Shown here piece by piece: positions 23,157 through 35,159 of a DNA stretch of 64,000 nucleotides. A program made the position numbers and the translations under genes. This DNA is from Tetradesmus obliquus (lineage: Eukaryota > Chlorophyta > Chlorophyceae > Sphaeropleales > Scenedesmaceae), in NCBI GenBank assembly GCA_030272155.1, contig CP126202.1, positions 186,001 to 250,000 of the forward strand, given 5' to 3'. The notes beneath the pieces were generated by a model. It had not been told where the DNA came from. It worked only from the letters and a program-made list of their open reading frames with translations, and did no database searches. Position 1 is the first letter of the stretch. Every line of letters begins with the position of its first letter.

Positions 23157-24796
23157 TGGTGGGTTGTGCTGCGGTTGCAGGGTAGGCAGCAGCAGCAGCA
23201 GCAGCACCAGCAGCAGCAGCAGGTGGCCATGCTATCGGCTGCTATTGATGCTCATCGTGCTGCTGCTAGCTTGTTAGTTGTCAAAAGCAAGCTGTCGAGT
23301 AACGATTTGAGGCACTAGCTGGCAGCAGCATAGTTGCAAGACGAGAAGTGCAGACGAACTAGTGCGGGCGAATGGCGCTGTAAGCACGCAGCCTCATCCA
23401 ACACATTTTAGATCAATCTGCAGCAATCACTCCTGGAACCTGTACGAGCGTGCCTGCTAGATTCGAAAACCCTCGTTTCGGCCAAAACATTGGGCTGCAG
23501 TCGTTGGGTGGAAGCCAGCAGTAGGAAGTCACGGCCACGGCCTGTAGCGCGCAGCAGAAGTACCGTTACCAGGAAGAGCCCCAGCCGCTGGCCTGTGACA
23601 GCCCTGCACTCCTTCCCACTAGCTTTCTGCCAACAACCTGGCAACTTGCACACACTACACGAAGCTGTGCCACATCTCTTCCCCCCAGCTGGTATGAACA
23701 CTGACACTGGCGCCAGTTGTATCAGCACACACAAAGCACACTTCATGATAAAACATCCACACATACACACAAAAAGCAGCTGCTCCACATCTGCTGCCTC
23801 CCCAACACTTTGAGCAAGTCGGCATGCATGCACACATTGGGTGACGGGGCCACCGGAAAAGGTTCAGATCTTGCACTGAACTGGTCTGATGCAGGGCCCT
23901 TTGCAGGACCTACTCTGCAACACAGGAACAACAAAAACATACAGCAAACAGCACCCAACATGTGTGCTGCCTGCAGTACGGCCAAGCCATCCTACAGCTG
24001 CATGCGCGTGTCATGTGCTGACATGCTTACGGTTAGCATCAAACATGAAATGTGTGTGCAGGCACAAAAAACGCACAAGACGTGCCAGCGGTATAAGGGT
24101 AAGGGTGCTCAAACAGTGGATGCTGCTGTGCTGTTGCAGCACACAGTCTAAGAATCGTGACAGTACACCATCAACACTATGCCGAGCCGGGCTTGTTTGA
24201 TCCACGCGTGTTGGTTAGTAAGTAAGGACGACATCAAGGGTTTAAACAAGGATTAACCTTGGTACACGCCTCGTAGGCCTTGGTAGCCTCGCAAAGCCTT
24301 GCAAGCTCTGTCACATGCACCTGCAACATGTAAAAGAACGACACACAGTCTATGACAGTCTGTACAAATCCAAGTAACAGCCCCGCACTCCTGCCTTTTG
24401 TTTACGCTGCTGATAAGGGAAGTCACTGTGTTGCTGCTGCGTAAGTATGGACGTCCTGTGGACTGCTGTACACACACAGCTGTACAACCACTGCCCGCTG
24501 CCCGGAAACTTGCTGTTGTGGAGAGCACTACGCCAACATAACAAGCTGATCACCAGCTGCACTGCTTGTCATGACTGTCAGCAATCTGATTAGCAGCATA
24601 ACAGCAGGCGCAGCAGCACCACCCAGGACTGCGGCTGCAGTTGCAGCATTTTGACACCTCAACCGCAGCAACGCCAGCAGCTGGCTCATCTTCTGACCCC
24701 CATGTCATGTACTTTGCTGTGTACCCGACAAGCCGATTGGCCTTGGGACAATACTATAGAGTAAAACATTGTTGCCCACAAACCTCAGCTGCAGCC
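23157..24796. other. Intergenic region between Kazal-2 and the LRR gene
   Basis: Holds the LRR gene 5' flank and Kazal-2 3' flank. One short stretch at about 24245-24312 (minus) reads like an exon after a TGTTGCAG acceptor (VTELARLCEATKAYEACTK) but has no partner exon I can find. Otherwise I see nothing assignable. Confidence 0.35.
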
Positions 24797-27532
24797 TCAC
24801 AGCAGCATCCCTACCAGCCACACTGCCGAGAAGGCAGCTGCCAGCAGCATTGCCCCAGCGCTGCTGCTGCGTGGTGCTGCTGCGCTGGTCTTGACCGTGC
24901 TGCTGCCAGGGCATGCACCTGCTTTTACAACAGTGGTCTTTGCGCTGCATTGCGCCACGCAGCTGTTGGCATAAGTTGAGCCGTCTGCGCCACACACTGG
25001 CGCGTAGAACTCGGAGCAGGGCTTGCTGCAGTCCTCTGCAGCAGCAGGAGAAGGAACGGCAGCAGCAGCAGCAGCAGCAGGGGCAGCACGGGGTCAGCGC
25101 TGCAGCTGAGGGCATGTACTGGTGAAGAGCCTAGCAAGCCTGACACACCTGACACCCACGTCAACACAAACATAATCCCAATACCAACTGCAGCCTGCAA
25201 CGTATCAGCACACCAACCATACTCGTCACAAGGCGCCACCCAGCCTGCCCAGCCGCCTCACTTGCGGCAGCAGTGCAGAAACATAAGCATGCTGATAGGG
25301 AGCATCAGCGCTGCTGCTGCCGCTGCTGTGCACATACAACGACTGCCCAGCCGCCTCACCTAGGGCAGATCCCAACCCACAGCACATCCACACACTGCCA
25401 CAGGAGCCACACGCTGTTGCCGTGCATTGTGCACAGCAAATTTGAACACGGCACGCCTGCCCAGCCGTCTCACCTGGAGCAGCTTGCAGTCTGCAGCCTG
25501 CAGTGCTCCAGCACACACACACAACAACAACACACAGCAACACATGCATTCGATAGCTTACATCCTCAGCAACACACTTGTCACTAGGCACCACCAAGCA
25601 GCCTCACCTGGAACAGCCTGCAACCCACCGCACATCCACACACTGACACGGGAACCGCACGCCGCTGCTGTGCACATACAACGATTGTCCAGCCGCCTCA
25701 CCTGGGGCCGCCTGCCGCCTGCAGCAAACCAGCACACACAAACACCAACACCCAGCAACACACTTGTCACTAGGGCACCACCAAGCCGCCTCACCTGGAG
25801 CGGCCAGTGCTGTTGCATTCGCCTCCGCTCCGCCATCTGCTGCTGCCACAGTGCTTGCGTCCGTGCCTGCTGCTGCTGCTGCTGCTGTCACCGTGGCGTT
25901 GTCCTTTGAAGATGCCTCATCCACAACGCCTGGCGCTTTGGGCTTGCAGGCACCCTCATATGCCACCGTTTCGCCCTTGCACTCCGCCACACACTTGTTG
26001 CTGCGCGTGGCACCCTTCTTAGTGCACACAGGCGCGTAGATCATGGGGCAGACGCAGCTCTCACCGCTGCTGCTGCTGCTGCTGCTGCTGCTGCCGGCGG
26101 GGAGGCTGCTGCTGCTGCAGGGGCCCTTGCGCAGCACTGTGGCGCCCGCACAGTCAGCCTCGCAGGCGTTGCTGTAGTCCTTGCCATCATCACCACACAC
26201 TGGCTCATACACTGCTGCACACACGCACCCTGCAAGCACACCAGCAGCAGGCGCAGCAGCAGCAGCAGCAACAGCGGCAGATGTATCAAGAGTACAGCAC
26301 AGCAGTGAGTGCAGGGACATGAGCGTACGAGCTGTCACATGCCAGTGCTTCTGTCGCGGCATGCACACAGCACTCGCAAAAAAGCAAGTGGCAACAATGC
26401 TGTGCTGCAGCTGGGTGCCAGCCGAAAGACACAGCACAATTGCAGCGGGTCCGGTAAGCTGCTGCTGCCGCTGCTGCTGCTGCTGCTGCTGGTGTGTGCT
26501 CCTATCACAGCATCACGCCTCTCACCTGAGCTGGCTGCTCCATTTGCGGCTGGCGCAGGCTGCAGCTCCGTTGCTGCATCAGGTGCATCAGGTGCATCAG
26601 GTGCATCAGGTGCATCAGGTGCATCAGGTGCATCAGGCGTGGCAGCAGCTGGTGCGCCTGTGTCTGCAGTGCTCACAGCATCCTCACACATGCCTTGTGC
26701 TGCCACTGCCACACCAGCACAGTCAGCATCACAGGCATTTGAATAGGTGTTGCCGTCTGCTCCGCAGACCGGCATGTACAGAGCCGCACACACGCAGCCT
26801 GGCTTGCGACCTGATGTGGCTGGCGCTGCTGCTGCTGCTGGTGTGTCTGTTGAGGAGGCTTTCACTGCTGAGCCGTCCTCCTGTGTTACTGACGACGGCG
26901 TCTTGCCGTTTGTGGCTGCTGCTGCGCCTGGTGCTGAGCCACACTCGCCATCTTCCGCAACTGCTGCGCCAGCGCATGTTGCTTGGCACTGGTTGGGGTA
27001 TGTTACTCCGTCTTCGCCACACACTGGGTTATACTGCTTTGTGCACATGCAGTCATCGGGCGATGCTGCGCTGCTGCCAGTTCCCAACACGCTGCCAATC
27101 AAGCCTGGTAGGGTGAGGCCTGTGCTGCTGGAAGCTGCCTTGCAGCTGCCGCTGTATGCTACTGGCACGCCTGCGCAGTCTGCTTGGCAGGAGTTGCTGT
27201 ACTCCTTGCCGTCTTCGCCGCACACTGGGTCGTACAGTGCGACACAGACGCACCCTGTGCAACGCAGCAAGGATGGTTGGCATTGAGATTCAAGTCAGTT
27301 GCGTATGCTTGCACGAGCAAGGGCTGCATGTGCTGGCATACAGGACCTAGCACTAGCCAGCTGCTGCTGCTGCTGCTGCTGCTCTTGCAATAGCTGGATT
27401 CCAGAAGCATGCACAGCGCTGAGGAGGGGCGCAAAGGCTCTAATAACAATCCTCACCTGGTCTAGATGCTGATGCAGTGCGGGATGCTCCCAGCAGGCAC
27501 ACCAGCGCCAGGCACGCAATGCTGCGCTGCAT
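24797..27532 (-). CDS. GPI-type Kazal serine protease inhibitor with six domains
   Basis: Exons 27532-27457, 27254-26526, 26229-25795 and 25035-24797 join in frame to about 492 residues. The signal peptide (MQRSIACLALVCLLGASRT) is followed by six Kazal units: DPVCGEDGKEYSNSCQADC, NPVCGEDGVTYPNQCQATC, MPVCGADGNTYSNACDADC, EPVCGDDGKDYSNACEADC, APVCTKKGATRSNKCVAEC and APVCGADGSTYANSCVAQC. Linkers are Ala/Ser/Thr-rich, including seven PDA triplets after domain 3. The C-terminus ends in a small-residue patch plus a hydrophobic tail (GAMLLAAAFSAVWLVGMLL) directly before the stop, the usual GPI-anchor signal. Likely a cell-surface protease inhibitor. Domain 5 lacks the first-position Gly of the motif. 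Domain spacing differs from Kazal-1, so they are paralogous in family but not recent tandem copies. Confidence 0.88.
25255..25720 (-). repeat. Ladder of five donor echoes after Kazal-2 exon 3
   Basis: The true exon 3 end and donor (GCCGCTCCAG then GTGAGGCGGCTTGG, at about 25785-25805) is followed by five copies of the CCAGGTGAGGCGGCTGG core at about 25695, 25608, 25470, 25357 and 25262. Some copies also carry the ACAAGTGTGTTGCTG intron flank. A splicing machine would meet six similar donors in a row. Confidence 0.8.
26575..26637 (-). repeat. In-frame 9-bp tandem repeat in Kazal-2
   Basis: Seven copies of a 9-base unit (plus-strand GGTGCATCA) encode seven Pro-Asp-Ala triplets in the linker after Kazal domain 3. 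Copy-number change would alter linker length without a frameshift. Confidence 0.95.
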
Positions 27533-28920
27533 GGTTGCTGGCACGCTCCTGCAGCCTTCCGAACCGCCTATATTTACTTGCAGAACTATATTGTTTGCCT
27601 TCCAACAGGTCTTTCACGGCGACTGCGAAGGGAACAGAGGTGGTGATCGCTATTGCCTGTCCGCGCCAGCATCAGAACTGCCGAAAGTATGTGGCATGTC
27701 CAAGATGTCAAAGTCAGCTGCGTTGGCTTGCAAGTCGCGCATAACCTTGTTACTACAGCCATTCGAGCTTGGCACTGCGCCCACCGTCTTGCAGCTTCCC
27801 GCACTCCCGGCTCTGGCCCGTGTCACTTCTCTCTGGCTTCCCGCGTCACATGCGATCCTATGCTGAGTTTAAAAAGCATATTCATTTACCTTTGGAGTTG
27901 TAGCTCATTGTCTGATTAGCAGTCGCACTGATCACGTAATCGCAGGTCCTGGAACTTCTGTCAGAGTCTGACCAGCCTGACTTGCATCATGGTGCAAGTG
28001 GCCACATGACATGTGATGACCTGCGTGGCAAGGACAACCTCATCTGCCTGCACACTTGAACTCAGTGTGACACTGGTGCATGGTGGCTTGAAAAGCAGCA
28101 GATGCATCAACACTGACACACCCTCTCCTCCCACTAGAAGAGTACCCCTCAGGGGTTGGGGTCTCGATCTCAATCTTTACATGTCAACCCCTCCTCTCCC
28201 TCAAGGTTAGAAGAGGGGTAGTAACACACTGATTGCAGAAGGAGCGGTATCATTTCGTTGTCATCCCAATAAGGCATGCAGTCGGCAGACTGCACCGCGG
28301 TGCAAACAATTGCCAGTCACGCGTTGGGTCACTTTTTTGCGCAATGAGATTCAACAAGTAGACCCACCCGGCAGCAACGAGTCTCTCCAGAGAGCCGCTC
28401 TCCGGATCACACAGCAGCTGGCAGCTGCTGCTTTCAGCCAGCTTCGAGCTGGGCTGCAGGCACGCTCTGCTGGCTTTGTGTTGCATTGCCTGAGGCCAGC
28501 ATTGGCGCCAGCGCACACGATTTGTTGTAGGGACAGCGCACGTCGCAGTCCATCAAGCGTCCGTGCGGTGTTGCCTGTTGTAGGTGCCGTGACACTTTGC
28601 TGCAAGCCTGGCCATCAGGCAGCTGCGGCACTGCTATATAGCGCCAAGCGCTGTTTCAAACAACAGAGCAACATCTGCTGTCACTGCTAGAACCATGCTC
28701 CTTACTTCTGCTGTTGCTGGTCCGTTGGTTTGTAGCTGGCAAACGTCAACGGTCCTGTGCACACCTGTTTTATTCAGAACATGCAGCTGCATGATATGAA
28801 CCGCTGCAGTGGAACTGCAAATGCAGCTTACGGCTCAAGACGCCAGTCAGCAGCATTTGTTGCTGCCCATCTGATAGGCGAGTACAGGTACTTGTACATA
28901 CCACGTATGGTAATGGTAGC
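27533..28920. promoter_or_regulatory. Region upstream of Kazal-2
   Basis: This ~1.4 kb 5' of the Kazal-2 start must include its promoter. Open frames at 27653-27919 and 28310-28690 (plus) show no recognised domain and no splice partner. A C/T-rich stretch at about 28118-28215 carries a short repeated CTCTCC...AGAAGAG motif of unclear meaning. Confidence 0.35.
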
Positions 28921-29090
<170 letters not shown>

Positions 29091-29849
29091 ACCACGTCAG
29101 GCTGGGTGTACATACCATGTCTGGCTGGGTGTGACGGTCTGCACATCAAAGATTTGTGACCTCTTTGCATCAGTGTAACATGGCATGGCAGCAACAAACC
29201 ATGCTTCAAGAACATGCTTGCAAGTGCCCAAGCGTGCAGCTGCAAACTACCGTGAACTCGTTAAAGCATGTCTGCAACAACAGCAGTAACGAGCATGGTG
29301 CTAGCAATGGCAGCAACTGTCGGGATGCCACTGCTGCTCAGATGAATGAACAGCGCAATGCAAGCAGTTTCAAAGTAGTAGTGCATGGACCGGGCACAAT
29401 GCAGCTGCAGCAGACGATATGTGTTGGTACCTACTACAAGCATGTTGCCTCTTGGCTGCAAGGCTGGCTATTCTACCGTCATCAAACTAATTGCGCAGAG
29501 CAGCGCAGTATGGGAACATGCACATCAGCACTGGACGCGTCCGTCTAAAGCATTTGACACTGCACAACCACAAATGCACGCCTGGTCACTCTACTGCAAC
29601 GGCTCCACAAACAATGGGTCACCCAAGCGGGTTGTGAGCATATGTTGGCATCTGGTGCTTGAACCGGTGCTGCTGTGCGTTTGACAAGTAACGGTTAATG
29701 CTACCGCCTGGTGTCATTGCGCATTCCATGAATTGCATGCTGCAACCGACGAGCTGTGACAGTCATTCACGTCATCTGGCATGCCCTCAACGGTTGCTGG
29801 CCTCAGCTCATTTATTTGTACCTCATGTACAAACAAGCTAGTAGCATTA

Positions 29850-29996
29850 GCGAACTGCGGGCCAGGCAAGCTAGCAGCTGCCTTGGCGCTTCATTTGCCA
29901 AGCCAATTGGCTTTTGCAACAGCAGCCATGGCAGCGCCGGACTCAGCCGTTGCGCAACAGGTGCAGGCGGTGCTGGCGACAGCAGGGAACCATCAG

Positions 29997-30039
<43 letters not shown>

Positions 30040-30240
30040 ACAGCAGTAGCAGCAACAGCAGCAGCAGCAACAGCAGCAGCAGCAACTGCAATCCGGCCTG
30101 ATGCAGCAGCAGAAAGGCACGCAGCTGCATGTGCTGTCAGCACAACGGACAGCGTTGAAGTATGCGTGCGTCGACGGAGGCGTGACCATGTTCTACCATA
30201 GCAACTGTTGTTTTTTTGACAGCTGGGACTATGTTGTGCT
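29850..30240 (+). pseudogene. Truncated copy of the importin-11 3' end
   Basis: The plus-strand reading KLAAALALH ... QQVQAVLATAG matches the last exon of importin-11 on the minus strand (KLAAAAALH ... QQVQAVLAAAG). It is followed by an expanded poly-Gln/Ser run. Similarity to the importin-11 3' flank (LMQQ..GTQL) continues to about 30200. Upstream exons are absent, so it cannot encode an importin. The position mirrors 38640-39140 across the duplication axis, so it is the left-arm remnant of the duplicated importin-11 end. Confidence 0.75.
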
Positions 30241-31642
30241 TGGTTAGTTGTACGTGCAGTGCTGCGTAGTTGCTGCCATCTCCCATTCTCATCAGTTGTC
30301 TCATTCCATGTTACCTCAACTCACAGGCTGCTGCGCATGCAACAGCTGGGCAGCACATGATGGCGATGATAACCGCCGTGCACAGCTAGACACACATGCA
30401 TGCGCAGCGCAGCGCATTGTGGACAACAGTGACAGCCGTGTGCAGTGCAACTCAACGTGCCAGCTGCCACCCATATTCACTGACTAACGTACGCAACATG
30501 CATAATGCGATTCTGACAACAGCTTTCGAAAGAGAAAAGCCTTCAGTAGCACACACTACGACACACCGCAGGTCGCAAGGAATGGTTGGCTTCCCAGCAT
30601 GCACAACATATGCTGATGCACGGTCTGCATCTCGCTTTTACCCAACACACACTGTGTCACATGCTGCGCACACCCACTAGTTCTCAAACGGAGGCGTCCT
30701 TCCAGCATGTGCACATGTCATCAGCCTTTTACGCCCTGCAGAGAAGCCTCCAATGGCACACACTGCGAAGCCGCATACCAAAAGGAACAAAAAGCTACAA
30801 CATAACATAAAGCTATAAACATAACATGTCTGTCTGAGTATGCAGCATGTTTGTTGGTCAGTAAGCCAAACACTCTCCTACCAACACACATGCTGTTTAC
30901 AAGCAAATGGCTCACAAAGAGATTCCCTTTTGCATGACCTAGGCTCAGCCATGCACCACCACCCAACACATGATCACAACGGCAGGTTGTGGCCCATTGG
31001 ATGCACGCTCCATCCGAACAATTGACTGCTGCCAGCACCACATATGCACTGCGCAGCATGTGCTGAAGCACAATGCACACAGACAACCTTGGGCAGAACA
31101 GTACTAAATTAATTTTGGGCGCAAGAGGCATCAAGGAACAGTATGCACTACGCTCAAACATGCAAGAAACCCTCGCCATCACATAGCCTCTAGAGCTCTC
31201 CTCTGCAAATGTCATGGTGGCAGCCAATTCATGAGTGACATGCCTCTTCTGTACCACGCACAGCCGCCTGCTCAACTGAAAACTCATCACAACATAACAC
31301 AACATGTACTATCTTTATATCCGTGTCAATCGGTATGACCACGCATGAGCAACATCTGCAAGCAGCATACGTGGCCAGCAAAACATGCTTACTCCAAGTC
31401 ATTGGCAATGACGACACGCATCCCACAACACGGTGGCATACAGTGCTTGCAAGTGTGCCAAAATGACCTATGCAGCACACATGCATGCAAACACAGCCCG
31501 TCTCACTTCATGTACTGCATCACTCACTCAAACACTGTCCTTGGAGGCTTGCGACTCGCGCCAGCAAGCAGGAAGTGCGCTCATGCTATTCCAGCGCATG
31601 CATGGGCAGACTCGCAGCGCCGCAATGACCATGCCACTTGCA
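30241..31642. other. Non-coding part of the left duplication arm
   Basis: Diverged counterpart of about 37170-38560. Shared words include GTTACCTCA, CACAGCTAGACAC.CATGC, GACAGCCGTGTGCAGTG and GCAGAGAAGCCT.CA.TGGCAC (read in the appropriate orientation). No gene is seen apart from the 3' flank of the Cys-rich protein gene. Confidence 0.5.
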
Positions 31643-32824
31643 TTATGCCGCGCAGCTGGCAATCATGGGGCTGCCCAGCCTAACCTTGTCTGTAGGCCTC
31701 ATCATCCCTGCGTAATTCAGCAGGCCGTTGAGGACAGCTTGTGGTGACTGGCCCTTGCACTTCCCAGCGTTAGGAGCGAACACCGGGTTCAGCTTGCTGC
31801 AGTCGCAAGTAACAGCAGGGAAGCCCTGGGTACCAAGCTTGAAAGCATCCAGACACACTGCAGTAGGCTCAGGGAACACGCACCCCACGTCCTTAGGGAT
31901 GGCACCAATCGAGGTGTTGGCAAAGACAGCAGAGCGAGGGAAAGCAGTGAGGCTCTGCACGAACTGGGTGAAGGGCTGCGCCTGCACGGCACACGACTGT
32001 GACGCCACCCACTGGGCCTGCTTGTCCACAGCCAGGGCGAGCATCACCTGGATGCCCCTGCTAGTCATCAGCATGCTTGGTTCAAAGGCTGTGTTGCCAG
32101 GTGTGGACCACAGCGCAGCAACATCACCCCAGGTGCGAAAGCCACGGAAGGTGCAGCCGTTGCCTGTGATGCCCTTGACCGATGGGTCCTCAAATGCTAG
32201 CCTGATGACTGCATTGAAGTTGATGAGCGCGCACTCCTCAGGCCAGTGCGCCAGTGTGCCGATGGCACCCTTGTTGCCATAATCTGGGCGCGTGTTGTTC
32301 AGGCCCACTGCATTCTCCAGCGCCACCCACTTCACGCCAAGGGGGTGGGTGTGGTCGAGGCGTGCCACACCTTGGTCAAAGGCGCAGCCAGTGCACTCCG
32401 TCCCGCACATGTTGGCTGCTGCCATTGCCTTGACACTGGGCAGGGTCGCCAACTGACTGAGCTTCCTGGCGCTGCGCAGCATGGCAGCGGCGACCAACAT
32501 GTGCGGTGTAACTGTTAGCCCTATGCTCCGAGAGGCGCTCAGGGTTGCGCTTAGCCGTTTGAATTTGCATAAGAGAGCAGTCACTTTGGTGTGCAGCTTA
32601 TCCTACGGAACGTTGGCGCATGTTGCAACTGTATGGCAAAAACACCAATGCTGCTATCGTTGGAAAATGCTGGTTTTGCTGCAATTATGCTAGAATAAAC
32701 ACGAGCCACCCGACATTGCAGGGCACGGCGGCCACGCTGCTGCTGCACCTCACCTGGAGCCAGCCTCCACGGCGTGTCCAGCCGCCACCAGCAGCAGGGC
32801 GATGACACCAAAGCTCCACTGGAG
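31643..32824 (-). CDS. Unrecognised Cys-rich secreted protein, left copy
   Basis: Two exons seen: 32824-32754 (hydrophobic, LQWSFGVIALLLVAAGHAVE) and 32471-31643. The joint reads GSS/ARKLSQ. The main exon has paired Cys motifs (MCGTECTGCA, GNGCTFRGFRTWGDVAALWS, TCDCSKLNPVFAPNAGKC) and ends PMIASCAA before the stop. The first hydrophobic segment looks like a signal peptide whose ATG is in a further upstream exon that I could not place; the frame is open upstream to an ATG at 33091. The family is not recognised. Compared with the right copy it has insertions after the first Cys cluster (residues around LDHTHPLGVKW) and near ALINFNAVIRLAFED, and I judge protein identity by eye at roughly 60%. 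Confidence 0.65.
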
Positions 32825-33090
32825 CTGCGTGTGGCGGAACAGTATGATGTGGTGGGAGACCAGGGCAGGCAGGAGCAGCAGGCAGATGTTTAGGTCAACA
32901 TGTTGTTCTTCCAGTTGCCGCGTATGCGGCATACACTTGTACACATGCATGTGCACATCACTGCAAGTCTCACATGTGGTATCGCACAGAGCTGACAATG
33001 GGCACAAGCACCAGCCAACAAGCAACTGCGCTTTTGTGTGAGACATATTTATAAGGCTTGCTTGACTGAATGCTGCCAGCTGTTGTCCCA

Positions 33091-33326
33091 ACCCCTTGAT
33101 ACTCTCTGCTTTGCTATGCGCGCATTTGTGCGCAAACGCTGCAATCGCCTAGTTTGTTTGACTGATTAGTCATGACTTCCTTTGTATACAAATTTGTTAC
33201 GTAACAAAGCCACACATGGTGTACACCATGCTTTGCATGTGTGCTATGCACTGCATGTGCTGCGTGCTGACCCACCTGACTGTTGGTTAATATCATCTCT
33301 CTGAGGTCATGGAAGGATGCGTTGAG

Positions 33327-33370
<44 letters not shown>

Positions 33371-33563
33371 GCCACCATCAAGATAAAGTGTCAGGACCAT
33401 CCTGTGCATGTGGTGGCGCATAACAAATTGCATGCCTGCTGCCACAGGTTTGTCATAATCTTGTGATGAAATATGAGGAATCAAATGCTTCTTGATGGCG
33501 TATACGTGCCCGGGCCAGTCGACTAGTCGCGACTATCGATCGATAGGTGGTGAAAACTGTGAG
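33091..33563. other. Left-arm flank between gene and inner palindrome
   Basis: Contains a CAG-rich run at about 33325-33370 and a cluster of nested short palindromes at about 33519-33556 (GTCGACTAGTCGCGACTATC, ATCGATCGAT). Its right-arm counterpart (35160-35470) is clearly related but diverged and lacks the nested palindromes. Confidence 0.5.
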
Positions 33564-34266
33564 TGCCTCTCTGGTGCAACTTCAATGCCCGAGCAACCAC
33601 TCGATCTGCATGTCAGAGACATCTGCTTGCGCTAATGAATCGATGTCGCATTGATAGATGCAATGCTGCCTCTCGCCAACCGCTAAAGCGTCCCCTCAGC
33701 AGCACCGGGCCTTTCCGACCCATCAGGTGACCTGCCGGTGCACCAGGAGCTGACTCTCACCTGGATCGACGATGGAGTACGCCCGATCAGATGTTCAACT
33801 GCGGCGACTCGCGGGTGACATGTGCGGGATGGGTGGTCCTGGTGGGTCGTGGTGGGTAGAGAGGGCAGTGACAGCATCGCAGGGAGGCACGCAGGTCAGC
33901 CAAATCAATGTTGATACACTTACATTGATCGTGCGTTGCTTGCACTGGCGCTCGATTGCTGCGATTAATAGATCTCTCTAGAGCACCACAAGTACTACAG
34001 CTAGTTGATCATGAGACAGAGCTGACCCTGCACGAGATTATTGATCACAACTTGTCTATTCTCACCTAGTAGTTGAGTTACAGCTCAATGAGTGTTGATC
34101 CTCAAGCACGATAGGTCAGCTTTATACGGCCTGAAAGTTGCGGGCTGACACCAGGACACCACTGGCTGTCCCGTGGGGACAGCATCTCGCCGCGAATAGT
34201 AGAGATAGTCGGACATTGGTCAGCTTCCGTGCAGTGGCTGAGCTGCTGCAGCCAGGCGTTGAGCCC
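33564..34266 (+). repeat. Inner palindrome, left arm
   Basis: Reverse-complement partner of 34441-35159. In the innermost ~145 bases I see a single substitution (CTGTCCCG versus CTGCCCCG). Further out there are a handful of G/A-type changes (for example around 34041-34053). A ~20-bp insertion is present in the right arm near 35015. Composition is rich in GATC and differs from the CAG-rich genes around it. Short open frames on both arms (33683-33877, 33772-33981 and their mirrors) look incidental. Confidence 0.92.
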
Positions 34267-34440
34267 TGCAGGGCTCCAGCTGGACACTTGTCCCCTTGTC
34301 CCCTCGACCGATTGCAGCCACCGATGCAGCGTGTATGGCGCAAAGAAGCGTCAAACCGCAGTGTGTGGGTACTGTTGTTGCACGAAAGCTATTGGCGAAC
34401 TCTTTGTCCGACCCTGCTAAGTTGCAGCTGGTGTCACTCG
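34267..34440. repeat. Spacer at the centre of the palindrome
   Basis: 174 unpaired bases separate the arms. The left edge has a short palindrome (GAGCCCTGCAGGGCTC). No gene or RNA structure is recognised. If the arms extrude or are transcribed, this is the hairpin loop. Confidence 0.8.
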
Positions 34441-35159
34441 GGGCTCAACGCCTGGCTGCAGCAGCTCAGCCACTGCACGGAAGCTGACCAATGTCCGACT
34501 ATCTCTACTATTCGCGGCGAGATGCTGTCCCCACGGGGCAGCCAGTGGTGTCCTGGTGTCAGCCCGCAACTTTCAGGCCGTATAAAGCTGACCTATCGTG
34601 CTTGAGGATCAACACTCATTGAGCTGTAACTCAACTACTAGGTGAGAATAGACAAGTCGTGACCAATAATCCCGTGCAGGGTCAGCTCTGTCTCATGATC
34701 AACTAGATGTAGTACTTGTGGTGCTCTAGAGAGATCTATCAATCGCAGCAATCAAGCGCCAATGCAAGCAACGCACGATCAATTTAAGTGTATCAACATT
34801 GATTTGGCTGACCTGCATGCCTCCCTGCGATGCTGTCACTGCCCTCTCTACCCACCACGACCCACCAGGACCACCCATCCCGCACATCTCACCCGCGAGT
34901 TGCCGCAGTTGAACATCTGATCGGGCGTACTCCATCGTCGATCCAGGTGAGAGTCAGCTCCTGGTGCACCGGCAGGTCACCGGATGGGTCGGAAAGGCCC
35001 GGTGCTGTAGTGCTGCTGAGGGGACAGCGTCCCCAGACGCTCTAGCGGTTGGCGAGAGGCAGCATTGCATCTATCAATGCGACATCGATTCATTAGCGCA
35101 AGCAGATCTGACATGCAGATCGAGTGGTTGCTCGGGCATTGAAGTTGCACCAGAGAGGC
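34441..35159 (-). repeat. Inner palindrome, right arm
   Basis: Reverse-complement partner of 33564-34266. Homology at this level ends sharply after GCCTCTCTGG on both sides (33564 and 35159). Beyond that point the two arms are only moderately similar. Confidence 0.92.

Noticed and set aside
24245..24312. Short minus-strand exon (VTELARLCEATKAYEACTK)
   Set aside because: The acceptor and coding look are good, but there is no partner exon or start, so it is not called as a gene.
33564..35159. Foldback transposon with long terminal inverted repeats
   Set aside because: Not accepted as the first choice because mirror similarity continues for kilobases on both sides through paralogous genes; no target-site duplication or transposase frame was seen. 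It remains an alternative for the inner part.
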